Assembly: GCF_020010925.1 (NCBI RefSeq)
Contig: NZ_JAGJBZ010000002.1
Coordinates: forward strand, 806,001-870,000
Direction: 5' to 3'
DNA from: Streptomyces griseiscabiei
GTDB lineage: Bacteria > Actinomycetota > Actinomycetes > Streptomycetales > Streptomycetaceae
DNA length: 64,000 nt
Shown piece after piece: positions 36,952 to 45,381 of this stretch (position 1 is the stretch's first letter; each line of letters begins with the position of its first letter). The notes beneath the pieces were generated by a model. It saw only the letters and a program-made list of their open reading frames with translations, did no database searches and had not been told where the DNA came from. The translations under genes and the position numbers were made by a program.

Positions 36952-36990
36952 GGGCCCGGCCACCGGTTGTAGGTGCCGGCGGCCGGGCCC
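36952..36990. terminator. Terminator hairpin between convergent genes
   Basis: GGGCCCGGCC at 36952-36961 pairs with GGCCGGGCCC at 36981-36990, with an additional CCGG/CCGG inner pairing. It lies between the glycosidase and the sulfotransferase-family gene. Confidence 0.75.
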
Positions 36991-37006
36991 GTGTGCGCCC
37001 GAGACC

Positions 37007-38218
37007 TCAGGCCCGGTCGACCTCGGCCCGCAGCGCGTTGTAGTCGGCGAACGCGGACTCGATGGCGGCGGGGGTGAGGCCGTACCGGCCCAGGTCGTAG
37101 CGGTGGGGCCGGCCGCCCTTGGAGCGGGTGGCGGCCTCCGGGAGCCGGGCGGCCTCGGCCTCGGTCCAGCGGGCGCCGACCGCCTCGTACAGCTTGGGGG
37201 CGCCCGCGGCCGGGTCGGAGCCGAGCGAGGAGTACGGCACGTCGACCAGCGCCTCGCGGCCGACGGCCGTACGGGCGGCGAGGCCCCGCCGGACGGACCG
37301 GCTCAGCAGGTCGAGCCAGGTCGCGCCGAGCCGGTGCGGGTCCACCTCGCGCCGGGAGGTGACCATGCCGACCTCGACCAGGCTGCAGAAGGACGCGACG
37401 GCGGCGGCCGGGTCACGGTGCGTCCACACGAGCGTGGCGTCGGGGAACACCTTGGTCAGCGCGTCCAGGTTCCCGGTGTGGAAGGGGGACTTGAGGATCC
37501 AGCGGCGGCGCGGACGGCCGTACTGGAGCACCTGCAACGCCTGCTTGAGGTGCCGGTAGTCGGGCTCGAAGTCGTGCTCGAAGTGCCAGGCGTGGTAGGC
37601 GGGGAGATGGGCCTGCGACAGCGGCACCAGGGCGTGCGGCAGGAGGAAGGTGCACTCCTCCGGGCCCTCGGCGGTCATCGGGTGGATGTCACGGAAACGC
37701 GGGCTGAGCAGATGGCTGGCGTCCAGCACACGGCGCGCGGCGGTGATCCGCTTCCGCCGTTCCTCGGGCGAGGGTTCGAGACCGGGCGCCAGCAGCTCCC
37801 AGAGCCGCGGGCACCGGTGGTCGTCGGAGAGGGAGAGCACCCCGTGGGTGAGGGTGCTCGCGGTGCGCGGCAGACCGACCACGAACACGGGCTTCTCGAC
37901 GGGCTCTTCCACGACGGCCGGGTTCTCGGCGATCAGCCCGCGTATCCGGGCCCGGTTGGTGAGATGCCGCCGGACGTGTGCCTGCGCGGACTGCCAGCCG
38001 ACCGGGCTGAGTTGCTCGTCCTTCGCCCACTCCCGCAGCAGGAACCGGAAGCTCTCGGCGAACTCCTCGTCCCCGCTGCCTTCCCCCTCCCCGGCCCCGC
38101 CCTCCCGCGCTGCCTTCACGGCGATCTGGTCGAACACCCGGTCGGGGTCGCGCCGGGAGCCGAGCGTCGGCCGGAGTAACAGATTGGCCAGCCTGAGGGG
38201 GACGGGAGCGGAGGACAT
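37007..38218 (-). CDS. Sulfotransferase-family protein
   Basis: A 403-residue soluble protein of the actinobacterial sulfotransferase group. The 5'-phosphosulfate loop appears as VVGLPRTASTLTHGVLS (about residue 110). A downstream VWTHRDPAAAVASFCSL corresponds to the 3'-phosphate-binding serine region. ATG 38218 was chosen over the longer frame because it has GAAGGGA upstream and the extra 56 residues are low-complexity arginine-rich. The acceptor is unknown. It is followed by nothing co-directional and may be transcribed with the AI-2E-family gene upstream of it, from which it is separated by 67 bases. Confidence 0.8.
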   Translation of the reverse strand: MSSAPVPLRLANLLLRPTLGSRRDPDRVFDQIAVKAAREGGAGEGEGSGDEEFAESFRFLLREWAKDEQLSPVGWQSAQAHVRRHLTNRARIRGLIAENPAVVEEPVEKPVFVVGLPRTASTLTHGVLSLSDDHRCPRLWELLAPGLEPSPEERRKRITAARRVLDASHLLSPRFRDIHPMTAEGPEECTFLLPHALVPLSQAHLPAYHAWHFEHDFEPDYRHLKQALQVLQYGRPRRRWILKSPFHTGNLDALTKVFPDATLVWTHRDPAAAVASFCSLVEVGMVTSRREVDPHRLGATWLDLLSRSVRRGLAARTAVGREALVDVPYSSLGSDPAAGAPKLYEAVGARWTEAEAARLPEAATRSKGGRPHRYDLGRYGLTPAAIESAFADYNALRAEVDRA

Positions 38219-38285
38219 CGAGGGTTCCCTTCGGCGCGGGTCCGGTACCGGCGGTGGACGTCCGCTCGGGACGCGCCACCGGTGA

Positions 38286-39542
38286 TCATCCTGCCGCGCG
38301 GGCGACCTCCGCCGTCCCCGGGGGTGCGGTCGCCGCCGCCCCCGCCCCGTCGCCGTACCGCGCCCGCAGCTCCGACAGCACCCCACTGGCCGCCGCGACG
38401 AGCGGCACCGCGAGGAGCATGCCGAGGATGCCGGCGATGGAGGCGCCCGCCGTGAGCGCCAGCAGGATCGCCGCCGGGTGCATCTGCACGGTCCGGCTGT
38501 GGATCATCGGCTGGAGCACGTTCCCTTCGAGGATCTGCACCGCGAAGACGACACCGACCGCCCACAGCGCCGTCACCAGACCGCGGTCCGCGAACGCGAC
38601 GAGGATCGCCACCGCGCCCGACAGGAACGCGCCCAGATACGGGATGTACGCGCCGACGAACACCAGCGCGCCGAGGCCGATCGCCCCCGGTACCTGCAGT
38701 ATCAGCAGACCGATGGCGATACAGGCGCCGTCGATGAAGGCGATCATCGTCGTCCCCCGCATATAGCCCTCGATGGCCCGGAACGCGCGCCGGGCCATCA
38801 CCTCCAGGGTCTCCCCGCTGCCGCGCGGCGCGAGCGAGTGCAGGGACGCGACCGCCTTGTCGGAGTCCCGCAGGAAGAAGAACATCAGCAGCATCGCCAG
38901 GATCGCCATCGCGACGAACTCACTGACCGCGCTGACCCCGGTCAGCACCCCGGAGGCCGCCGTGCCGCCGAACTTCGACATCAGCTCCTTCGCGTTCTTC
39001 GCGAGGTCGTCCAGCGAGGTCCCCGCGAGACCGAACTCCTCACTGAGCGACTTCGCCGCCTCCCGCAGCGAGGAGATGATCTGATCGCCGGTGTCGATCA
39101 GCGCGGCCACCACGATGTACGCGGCCCCGCCCATCACCACGATCACGGCCGCACAGGTCAGCCCGGCGGCGAGGGACCTGTTGATCCGCATCGCCACCAG
39201 CCGCCGGAACAGCGGGCCCAGCAGCGCCGTACCGAGCAGCGCGATCAGCACCGGGGTGACCGCCGTCTGGAACGTCACACAGATCCACACGCCCACATAG
39301 ACGACCCCGGTCACCAGCAGCGTCAGCGCGCTCCACACGGCGACGTGCCGCGCCGGCCCCGGCAGGAAACCCCGGGGAGCGACCGGCTCCGACGGCGCCA
39401 CCGCCCTCGGCGCCTCCACATACCCACCACCGGTGGTCCGTATCGTCGTCCGCGCCCGGTGCACCCGCCTCCGCGCCGGCCCGCCCGTTCCGCCCCGCCG
39501 TCCCCCGCGGATTCCGCGAGAGTCTCCCGTACGGCTGTTCAT
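38286..39542 (-). CDS. AI-2E-family integral membrane protein
   Basis: A 418-residue membrane protein with a 65-residue basic cytoplasmic N-terminus and about seven to eight helices. The segment EGYMRGTTMIAFIDGACIAIGLLILQVPGA and the later PYLGAFLSGAVAILVAF plus ILEGNVLQPMIHSRTVQMHP are characteristic of the AI-2E transporter (UPF0118, PerM/YhhT) family. Members have been linked to small-molecule or ion export, and autoinducer transport is unlikely here. GGAGG directly abuts the ATG, which is too close, so a start slightly downstream (for example a GTG at codon 27) is possible. Confidence 0.85.
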   Translation of the reverse strand: MNSRTGDSRGIRGGRRGGTGGPARRRVHRARTTIRTTGGGYVEAPRAVAPSEPVAPRGFLPGPARHVAVWSALTLLVTGVVYVGVWICVTFQTAVTPVLIALLGTALLGPLFRRLVAMRINRSLAAGLTCAAVIVVMGGAAYIVVAALIDTGDQIISSLREAAKSLSEEFGLAGTSLDDLAKNAKELMSKFGGTAASGVLTGVSAVSEFVAMAILAMLLMFFFLRDSDKAVASLHSLAPRGSGETLEVMARRAFRAIEGYMRGTTMIAFIDGACIAIGLLILQVPGAIGLGALVFVGAYIPYLGAFLSGAVAILVAFADRGLVTALWAVGVVFAVQILEGNVLQPMIHSRTVQMHPAAILLALTAGASIAGILGMLLAVPLVAAASGVLSELRARYGDGAGAAATAPPGTAEVARAAG

Positions 39543-39664
39543 CCTCCGTCAACTCCACTCGCTCAGAGATCGCGCACACCCCTGAGGATCATGGGATGGC
39601 CGTGGCGCCATAGCGTAGACCCGGCCGGCGCACGGCCATCGGGCCGGTCCGCGCCCGGCGCTCC

Positions 39665-39700
39665 GGCCGGTGCGGGCGGGAACCCCCGCCCGCACCGGCC
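39665..39700. terminator. Terminator hairpin downstream of GH31 gene
   Basis: A perfect 16-bp stem, GGCCGGTGCGGGCGGG with CCCGCCCGCACCGGCC, with a 4-base loop, lies 2 bases past the GH31 stop on the minus strand. Confidence 0.8.
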
Positions 39701-39702
39701 CC

Positions 39703-41754
39703 CTACTCGGCGATCGGCAGGACCGCCCCGTCCCGCAGGAACACCGGGATCCGCTCCAGCGGCGCGTCCACGGTCACGGACGCACCCCCCTCGTACGTCT
39801 CCCCGGTCCACGCGTCCGTCCACCGCGCCCCCGCCGGCAGATAGGTCGTCCACCGGGTGACCCCCGCCTCCAGCACCGGCGCCACCAGCACATCCCGCCC
39901 GAACAGATACGCGTCGTCGACCCCCCACGCGGCCGCGTCCTCCGGGAACTCCAGGAACAGCGGCCGCATCACCGGCAGCCCCTCCTCGTGCGCCTCCCGC
40001 ATCACCCGCAGCACATACGGCTTCAACCGCTCCCGCAGCCGCAGATACGCCTCCAGGACCGCCCCGGCCTCCTCCCCGTACGACCACACCTCGTTGGGCC
40101 CACCCGTCATGTCCGGCCCCAGCGGCATCCCGGGGTCCCGGAACCCGTGCAGCCGCATCAGCGGCGAGAACGCCCCGAACTGGAACCAGCGCACCATCAC
40201 CTCGCGGTACGCCGGGTCGTCGGGGTCGCCCCCGTGGAAGCCGCCGATGTCGGTGTTCCACCAGGGGATGCCGGACAGGGCCGTGTTGAGCCCCGCCGCG
40301 ATCTGCCGCCGCAGGGTCGGGAAGTCGGTCCCGATGTCACCGGACCACAGCGCGGCCCCCCAGCGCTGACTGCCGGCCCACGCCGAACGGTTGAGGGAGA
40401 CGATCTCCTCCCGGCCGGCCGCCCGCAGCCCCTCGTAGAAGGTCCGCGCGCTCTCGGCCGGATAGATGTTCCCGACCTCCAGACCGGGCCCCGCCCAGTA
40501 GCGCAGATTCTCCTGGAAGCCCGGCTTGATCTCGGGCTCGCAGGCGTCCAGCCAGAAGGCGTCGATGCCGTACGGCTCCAGATAGTTCTCCTTCATCCGC
40601 GACCACACGAACTCCCGGGCCTCCGGGTTCGTGGCGTCGTAGAAGGCGACCTGCACCGTCGACGCGACCCCCTTGTCCGGCCAGTCGGCGTGCGCCATCG
40701 GGCCGTACTGCGTGCCGACGAAGTAACCGCGCTGCTCCATCACCGGGTGGTTCTCGCTCAGCGGCGACACCGACGGCCATATGGACACCACCAGTTTGAT
40801 GCCCAGCTCCGCCAGCTCCCGGACCATGGCGGCGGGGTCGGGCCACTCGTCGAGGTCGAACTTCCACTCACCCAGATGCGTCCAGTGGAAGAAGTCGCAC
40901 ACGATGACATCGATGGGCAGGCCCCGCCGCTTGTACTCCCGTGCCACCGCGAGGAGTTCGTCCTGGGTGCGGTAGCGCAGCTTGCACTGCCAGAACCCGG
41001 CGGCCCACTCCGGCAGCATCGGCGTACGGCCGGTCGCCGCGCTGTAGCGGCGCTGCGCGGCGGCCGGATCGCCCGCGGTGATCCAGTAGTCGATCTGCCG
41101 GGCCGAGTCCGCGACCCACCGGGTGCCGTTGCCGGCCAGCTCGACGCGGCCGATCGCCGGGTTGTTCCACAGCAGGGTGTAGCCACGGCTGGAGGTGAGG
41201 ACCGGGATACCGACCTCGGCGTTGCGCTGCACCAGGTCGAGCACCAGCCCCTTCTGGTCCAGCCGCCCGTGCTGGTGCTGCCCGAGGCCGTACAGCTTCT
41301 CGTCGTCGTACGCGGCGAACCGCTGCTCCAGGCGGTGGTGGCCGTTGCCGACGGCGGTGTAGAGGCGCGGACCCGGCCACCAGAAGTGGGCGCGGGCCTC
41401 CGCCAGCAGCTCGCTCCCGTCGGCCGTCCGGCTGTAGCGGATCAGGCCCTCGGCGTCGACCTCGACGGTGAGCGCGCCGACGGTCAGCCGCCCCAGCCCG
41501 TCCTCGATCTTGACGCTGCTCTCGGTGGACTCGGCCTCGTCGAGCAGGGCGCCCGGCAGCCCGTCGAGCACCGGGCCGCCGAGACGGGCACGGACCCGGA
41601 CCGCGTCCGGGCCCCAGGGTTCGATCCGCAGGGTCTCCTGACGTCCGCTCCACTCCAGGGCACCGTCCCGCTCACGGAACGTACCGACGGTGGGGGAGGA
41701 CTGGGCGAGGCTGACCGCACCCGTCGGGGTCCGGTTCTCGGCATGCTGATTCAC
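39703..41754 (-). CDS. Glycoside hydrolase family 31, probable alpha-xylosidase
   Basis: A 683-residue GH31 enzyme without a signal peptide, thus cytoplasmic. The nucleophile D403 is in FWLDACEPE and the acid/base D473 in LWSGDIGTDF. The N-terminal beta domain (LYGLGQHQHGRLDQKG) and C-terminal PVMRPLFLEFPED are typical. The catalytic signature WLDACEPE with a following Glu is seen in alpha-xylosidases and related GH31 enzymes. It would remove alpha-1,6-xylose from xyloglucan oligosaccharides, fitting the GH74/GH42/GH3 set. GTG 41754 is the start: AGGAG lies about 8 bases upstream. It is downstream of a LacI gene in the same direction, with a 150-bp polypurine gap between. Confidence 0.88.
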   Translation of the reverse strand: MNQHAENRTPTGAVSLAQSSPTVGTFRERDGALEWSGRQETLRIEPWGPDAVRVRARLGGPVLDGLPGALLDEAESTESSVKIEDGLGRLTVGALTVEVDAEGLIRYSRTADGSELLAEARAHFWWPGPRLYTAVGNGHHRLEQRFAAYDDEKLYGLGQHQHGRLDQKGLVLDLVQRNAEVGIPVLTSSRGYTLLWNNPAIGRVELAGNGTRWVADSARQIDYWITAGDPAAAQRRYSAATGRTPMLPEWAAGFWQCKLRYRTQDELLAVAREYKRRGLPIDVIVCDFFHWTHLGEWKFDLDEWPDPAAMVRELAELGIKLVVSIWPSVSPLSENHPVMEQRGYFVGTQYGPMAHADWPDKGVASTVQVAFYDATNPEAREFVWSRMKENYLEPYGIDAFWLDACEPEIKPGFQENLRYWAGPGLEVGNIYPAESARTFYEGLRAAGREEIVSLNRSAWAGSQRWGAALWSGDIGTDFPTLRRQIAAGLNTALSGIPWWNTDIGGFHGGDPDDPAYREVMVRWFQFGAFSPLMRLHGFRDPGMPLGPDMTGGPNEVWSYGEEAGAVLEAYLRLRERLKPYVLRVMREAHEEGLPVMRPLFLEFPEDAAAWGVDDAYLFGRDVLVAPVLEAGVTRWTTYLPAGARWTDAWTGETYEGGASVTVDAPLERIPVFLRDGAVLPIAE

Positions 41755-41818
41755 GAGAGGTCTCCTGGGAGGGAGGGGTGAAGGTGAAGGAAGACAGAAG
41801 ACAGGAGGGAACGACGGT

Positions 41819-41886
41819 GAGGGAGGGGAGGGGAGGGGAGGGGAGGGGAAGGGAGGAGGGGGGAGAGAAGAGGGGAGGAGGGGGAG
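41819..41886 (+). repeat. 68-nt uninterrupted polypurine tract
   Basis: Every base on the plus strand from 41819 to 41886 is G or A, with repeated GGGGA units; the surrounding stretch from 41769 is also purine-rich. It sits between the LacI stop and the GH31 start, so the minus-strand transcript is polypyrimidine here. The G-runs could form quadruplex or triplex DNA. Confidence 0.9.
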
Positions 41887-41904
41887 TGGTCGTACGACGT
41901 CGGC

Positions 41905-42918
41905 TCAGCCGGTGACGGACAGCGGCCCCGTGCTGGCGCGGACCGTCAACTCGGGGGCGAGAAGCACCACTTCGTCGGTGTCCCGGCCCTCCAGCTTGGC
42001 GATCAGCTGCTCCACGGCCCGGCGGCCCATCTCCTGGGCGGGGATGGCCACGGACGTCAGCCGTACCGAGGCCTGCACGGCGACCTGGTCCGGGCAGACC
42101 GCGATCACCGAGACGTCCTCCGGCACCGCGCGCCCCTGCTGCCGCAGCAGCGCGAGCAGCGGCTCCACCGCGGACTCGTTCTGCACCACGATGCCCGTGG
42201 TGCCCGGCCGTTCGTCGAAGATCCGGGCCAGCGTCGCGGCCATCGCGTCATAGCCGCCCTCGCAGGGCCGGTGCAGCACCCGCAGACCCAACTCCCGTGC
42301 CCGGGACCTCAGTCCGTCGAGGGTGCGCTCGGCGAAACCGGTGTGCCGTTCGTACACCGCGGGTGCCTCGCCGACGACGGCGATGTCACGGTGGCCGAGC
42401 ATCGCCAGATGTTCCACACACAGCGCGCCCGTCGCAGCGAAGTCGAGATCGACGCAGGTCAGACCGCTGGTGTCGGCCGGCAGTCCGATCAGCACCGAGG
42501 GCTGGTCGGTGCCGCGCAGCAGCGGCAGCCGCTCGTCGTCCAGCTCCACGTCCATCAGGATCATCGCGTCGGCGAGCCCGCTGCCGGTGACCCGGCGCAC
42601 CGCGTCGGGGCCCTCCTCGCCGGTGAGCAGCAGCACGTCGTAGCCGTACGTCCGGGCGGTGGTGGCGACCGCGATGGCGATCTCCATCATCACCGGGACG
42701 TACATGTCGGTGCGCAGCGGGACCATCAGGGCGACGATGTTCGACCTGCTGCTCGCCAGGGCGCGGGCCCCCGCGTTCGGGTGGTAGCCGAGCTCCTGGA
42801 TGCTCCGCTCGACCCGCTGCCGGGTGCCCGCGGAGATGGACCGCTTGCCGCTGAGGACATAGCTCACCGTGCTCGCCGAGACTCCGGCGTGCGAGGCGAC
42901 CTCGGCGAGGGTGACCAT
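41905..42918 (-). CDS. LacI-family transcriptional regulator, candidate xyloglucan repressor
   Basis: A 337-residue repressor. The helix-turn-helix is at residues 2-22 (VTLAEVASHAGVSASTVSYVL), the hinge near NAGARALASSRSN, and the effector core follows (IVALMVPLRTDMYVPVMMEIA). ATG 42918 is chosen because GGAGAG lies 5-10 bases upstream, whereas a TTG 12 bases further up overlaps that site. Operator TCGAAGCGCTTCGA (43027-43040) and a 12/14 match (42936-42949) lie immediately upstream. The same palindrome flanks the GH3 and transporter genes 24 kb away, so this protein is the best candidate to control them all. It probably shares a transcript with GH31. Confidence 0.88.
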   Translation of the reverse strand: MVTLAEVASHAGVSASTVSYVLSGKRSISAGTRQRVERSIQELGYHPNAGARALASSRSNIVALMVPLRTDMYVPVMMEIAIAVATTARTYGYDVLLLTGEEGPDAVRRVTGSGLADAMILMDVELDDERLPLLRGTDQPSVLIGLPADTSGLTCVDLDFAATGALCVEHLAMLGHRDIAVVGEAPAVYERHTGFAERTLDGLRSRARELGLRVLHRPCEGGYDAMAATLARIFDERPGTTGIVVQNESAVEPLLALLRQQGRAVPEDVSVIAVCPDQVAVQASVRLTSVAIPAQEMGRRAVEQLIAKLEGRDTDEVVLLAPELTVRASTGPLSVTG

Positions 42919-42935
42919 CCAGCTCTCCAAGCGTG

Positions 42936-42949
42936 TTTAAGCGCTTCGA
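42936..42949. promoter_or_regulatory. Imperfect LacI-type operator TTTAAGCGCTTCGA
   Basis: Twelve of 14 bases match the TCGAAGCGCTTCGA palindrome. It lies 18 bases upstream of the LacI ATG on the minus strand, suiting autorepression. Confidence 0.6.
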
Positions 42950-43026
42950 CAGCGCGCTGTCTCTGAACAAAGGCGAGTGAGGGTGGCTCGACAGTAGCTC
43001 GGTGCCGGATGGGTGTCCATAGGTTG

Positions 43027-43040
43027 TCGAAGCGCTTCGA
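43027..43040. promoter_or_regulatory. LacI-type operator TCGAAGCGCTTCGA
   Basis: A perfect copy of the 14-bp palindrome, 109 bases upstream of the LacI ATG. Its identity with the sites at 17991 and 18196 is the main evidence for a common regulon. Confidence 0.75.
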
Positions 43041-43314
43041 TTATTCGCCGGACACCCGGGAGCGCGGGGGTGGGGGGAAGCTTCAGCTTAGAGCCGGACG
43101 GCAGCCTCCGTGCGCCCCGACGGCGACCGGCACCCGCATCGCACCACGGCGCGCTCGGTCGACATCGGCGGACATCGGCCGGGACGGTGGCGCGGTGGCA
43201 CGCGAGGGGTGGCGGGGTCATCCCGAATCGGGTACCAACGATCGAGTAGCACCCATCGGTAACCAATCAGGTACCCACCGGTACAAGATCCCGATTCGCG
43301 GCGAGGTGAGCCTC

Positions 43315-45255
43315 ATGTCCGCCCCACCCCTCAAGAAGCCCGTCGTCACAGAACGTGAGGCCCGCCAAGTGGCGGAGGCCGCCCGGGAACAGGCCTGGCG
43401 CAAGCCCAGTTTCGCCAAGGAACTGTTCCTGGGCCGGTTCCGTCTCGACCTCATCCACCCCCACCCCACGCCCACGGACGAGGCGGTCCGGCGCGGCGAG
43501 CAGTTCCTGAACAAGCTCCGCGCCTTCTGCGAGACGAAGGTCGACGGCGCCCTCATCGAACGCGAGGCCCGTATCCCCGACGAGGTCATCGACGGCCTCA
43601 AGGAACTCGGCGCCCTCGGCATGAAGATCGACCCCAAGTACGGCGGCCTCGGTCTCACCCAGGTGTACTACAACAAGGCGCTGGCCCTGGTCGGCTCGGC
43701 CAGCCCCGCCATCGGCGTCCTGCTCTCCGCACATCAGTCGATCGGCGTACCGCAGCCGCTGAAACTGTTCGGCACCCCCGAGCAGAAGGAGAAGTTCCTG
43801 CCGCGCTGCGCCCGCACCGACATCAGCGCCTTCCTCCTCACCGAGCCCGACGTCGGCTCCGACCCCGCCCGGCTGGCCACCTCGGCGGTCCCCGACGGCG
43901 ACGACTACGTCCTCGACGGCGTGAAGCTCTGGACGACCAACGGCGTGGTCGCCGACCTCCTGGTCGTCATGGCGCGCGTCCCGAAGTCCGAGGGGCACAA
44001 GGGCGGCATCACGGCCTTCGTCGTGGAGGCCGACTCGCCCGGCGTCACCGTCGAGAACCGCAACGCCTTCATGGGCCTGCGCGGCATCGAGAACGGCGTC
44101 ACCCGTTTCCACCAGGTCCGGGTCCCCGCCGCGAACCGCGTCGGCCCCGAGGGCGCGGGTCTCAAGATCGCCCTCACCACCCTCAACACCGGCCGCCTCT
44201 CGCTGCCCGCCTCCTGCGTGGCCGCCGGCAAGTGGTGCCTGAAGATCGCCCGCGAATGGTCCGCGGCCCGTGAGCAGTGGGGCAAGCCGGTCGCCCACCA
44301 CGAGGCGGTCGGCCAGAAGATCTCCTTCATCGCGGCGACCACCTTCGCCCTCGAAGCCGTCCTGGACCTCTCCTCCCAGATGGCCGACGAGGACCGCAAC
44401 GACATCCGTATCGAGGGCGCCCTCGCGAAGCTGTTCGCCTCCGAGATGGGCTGGAAGATCGCCGACGAACTGGTCCAGATCCGCGGCGGCCGGGGCTTCG
44501 AGACCGCCGACTCCCTGCGGGCCCGCGGCGAACGGGCCGTCCCCGCCGAGCAGATGCTGCGCGACCTGCGCATCAACCGGATCTTCGAGGGCTCCACGGA
44601 GATCATGCATCTGCTGATCGCCCGTGAGGCGGTCGACGCCCATCTCACCGTGGCCGGTGACCTCATCGACCCGGAGAAGTCCCTCTCCGACAAGGCCAAG
44701 GCAGGCGCGAACGCGGGTGTCTTCTACGCCAAGTGGCTGCCCAAGCTGGTCGCCGGACCGGGCCAACTCCCGCGCACCTACGGCGACTTCCACCCGGCGG
44801 GCCACCCCGACCTCGCCACCCACCTGCGCTATGTCGAGCGCAACGCCCGCAAGCTGGCCCGCTCCACGTTCTACGCCATGTCCCGCTGGCAGGGCCGGAT
44901 GGAGACCAAGCAGGGCTTCCTGGGCCGGGTCGTCGACATCGGCGCCGAACTCTTCGCCATGAGCGCGGCCGTGGTCCGCGCGGAACTGCTCCGCACCACC
45001 ACCGACCACGGCCGCGAGGCCTACCAACTGGCCGACACCTTCTGCCGCCAGTCCCGCATCCGCGTCGAGGAACTCTTCGGCCGTCTGTGGACCAACACCG
45101 ACGACGTCGACCGCAAGGTCGTCAAGGGCGTCCTCGGCGGCGCCTACGAATGGCTGGAGCAGGGCGTCATCGACCCCTCGGGCGAGGGCCCGTGGATCGC
45201 GGACGCCACACCGGGCGAGAGCACGAAGGAGAACGTCCACCGCCGTATCCGGTGA
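43315..45255 (+). CDS. Acyl-CoA dehydrogenase family protein
   Basis: A 646-residue flavoenzyme, longer than the classical 380-residue enzyme because of a C-terminal extension of about 170 residues. The FAD- and substrate-binding segments are visible (FLLTEPDVGSDPARLAT, KLWTTNGVVADLLVVMAR, FEGSTEIMHLLIAREAV) and IRGGRGFETADSL marks the region before the catalytic area. ATG 43315 has GAGGTGAG upstream. It is expected to oxidise an acyl-CoA thioester in fatty or branched-chain acid breakdown and pass electrons to ETF. No ETF or thiolase gene is nearby, so substrate is undetermined. Confidence 0.88.
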   Translation: MSAPPLKKPVVTEREARQVAEAAREQAWRKPSFAKELFLGRFRLDLIHPHPTPTDEAVRRGEQFLNKLRAFCETKVDGALIEREARIPDEVIDGLKELGALGMKIDPKYGGLGLTQVYYNKALALVGSASPAIGVLLSAHQSIGVPQPLKLFGTPEQKEKFLPRCARTDISAFLLTEPDVGSDPARLATSAVPDGDDYVLDGVKLWTTNGVVADLLVVMARVPKSEGHKGGITAFVVEADSPGVTVENRNAFMGLRGIENGVTRFHQVRVPAANRVGPEGAGLKIALTTLNTGRLSLPASCVAAGKWCLKIAREWSAAREQWGKPVAHHEAVGQKISFIAATTFALEAVLDLSSQMADEDRNDIRIEGALAKLFASEMGWKIADELVQIRGGRGFETADSLRARGERAVPAEQMLRDLRINRIFEGSTEIMHLLIAREAVDAHLTVAGDLIDPEKSLSDKAKAGANAGVFYAKWLPKLVAGPGQLPRTYGDFHPAGHPDLATHLRYVERNARKLARSTFYAMSRWQGRMETKQGFLGRVVDIGAELFAMSAAVVRAELLRTTTDHGREAYQLADTFCRQSRIRVEELFGRLWTNTDDVDRKVVKGVLGGAYEWLEQGVIDPSGEGPWIADATPGESTKENVHRRIR

Positions 45256-45267
45256 CCCCGGGCAAGG

Positions 45268-45326
45268 CCCCTGAAGGCAGGCCCGCAGGGCCGCCTTCAG
45301 GGGCGCGGGGAACTGCGCGACCAGCC
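45268..45326 (+). terminator. Hairpin plus dispersed intergenic element after the acyl-CoA dehydrogenase gene
   Basis: GCCCCTGAAGGC pairs with GCCTTCAGGGGC around an AGGCCCGCAGGGCC loop that itself folds, followed directly by the conserved tail GCGCGGGGAACTGCGCGACC. It lies between convergent genes and can act as a terminator. Confidence 0.65.
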
Positions 45327-45381
45327 CCCACGGCGCCGCACTCGCCCGACGGCAGACCGTGGCACCCCGATAGGCGCCCGG

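Larger units (their letters stand above)
42919..43314. promoter_or_regulatory. Divergent control region of LacI and acyl-CoA dehydrogenase genes
   Basis: A 396-bp interval without a supported gene. The LacI side holds two operator copies. The dehydrogenase side (43222-43285) has CCCGAATCGGG and several GGTAC/GGTAACC half-sites, a candidate binding region for a different regulator. Confidence 0.6.

Noticed and set aside
41819..41886. Simple-sequence coding region in polypurine tract
   Set aside because: No start or ribosome-binding site is associated and both flanking genes end or begin cleanly.
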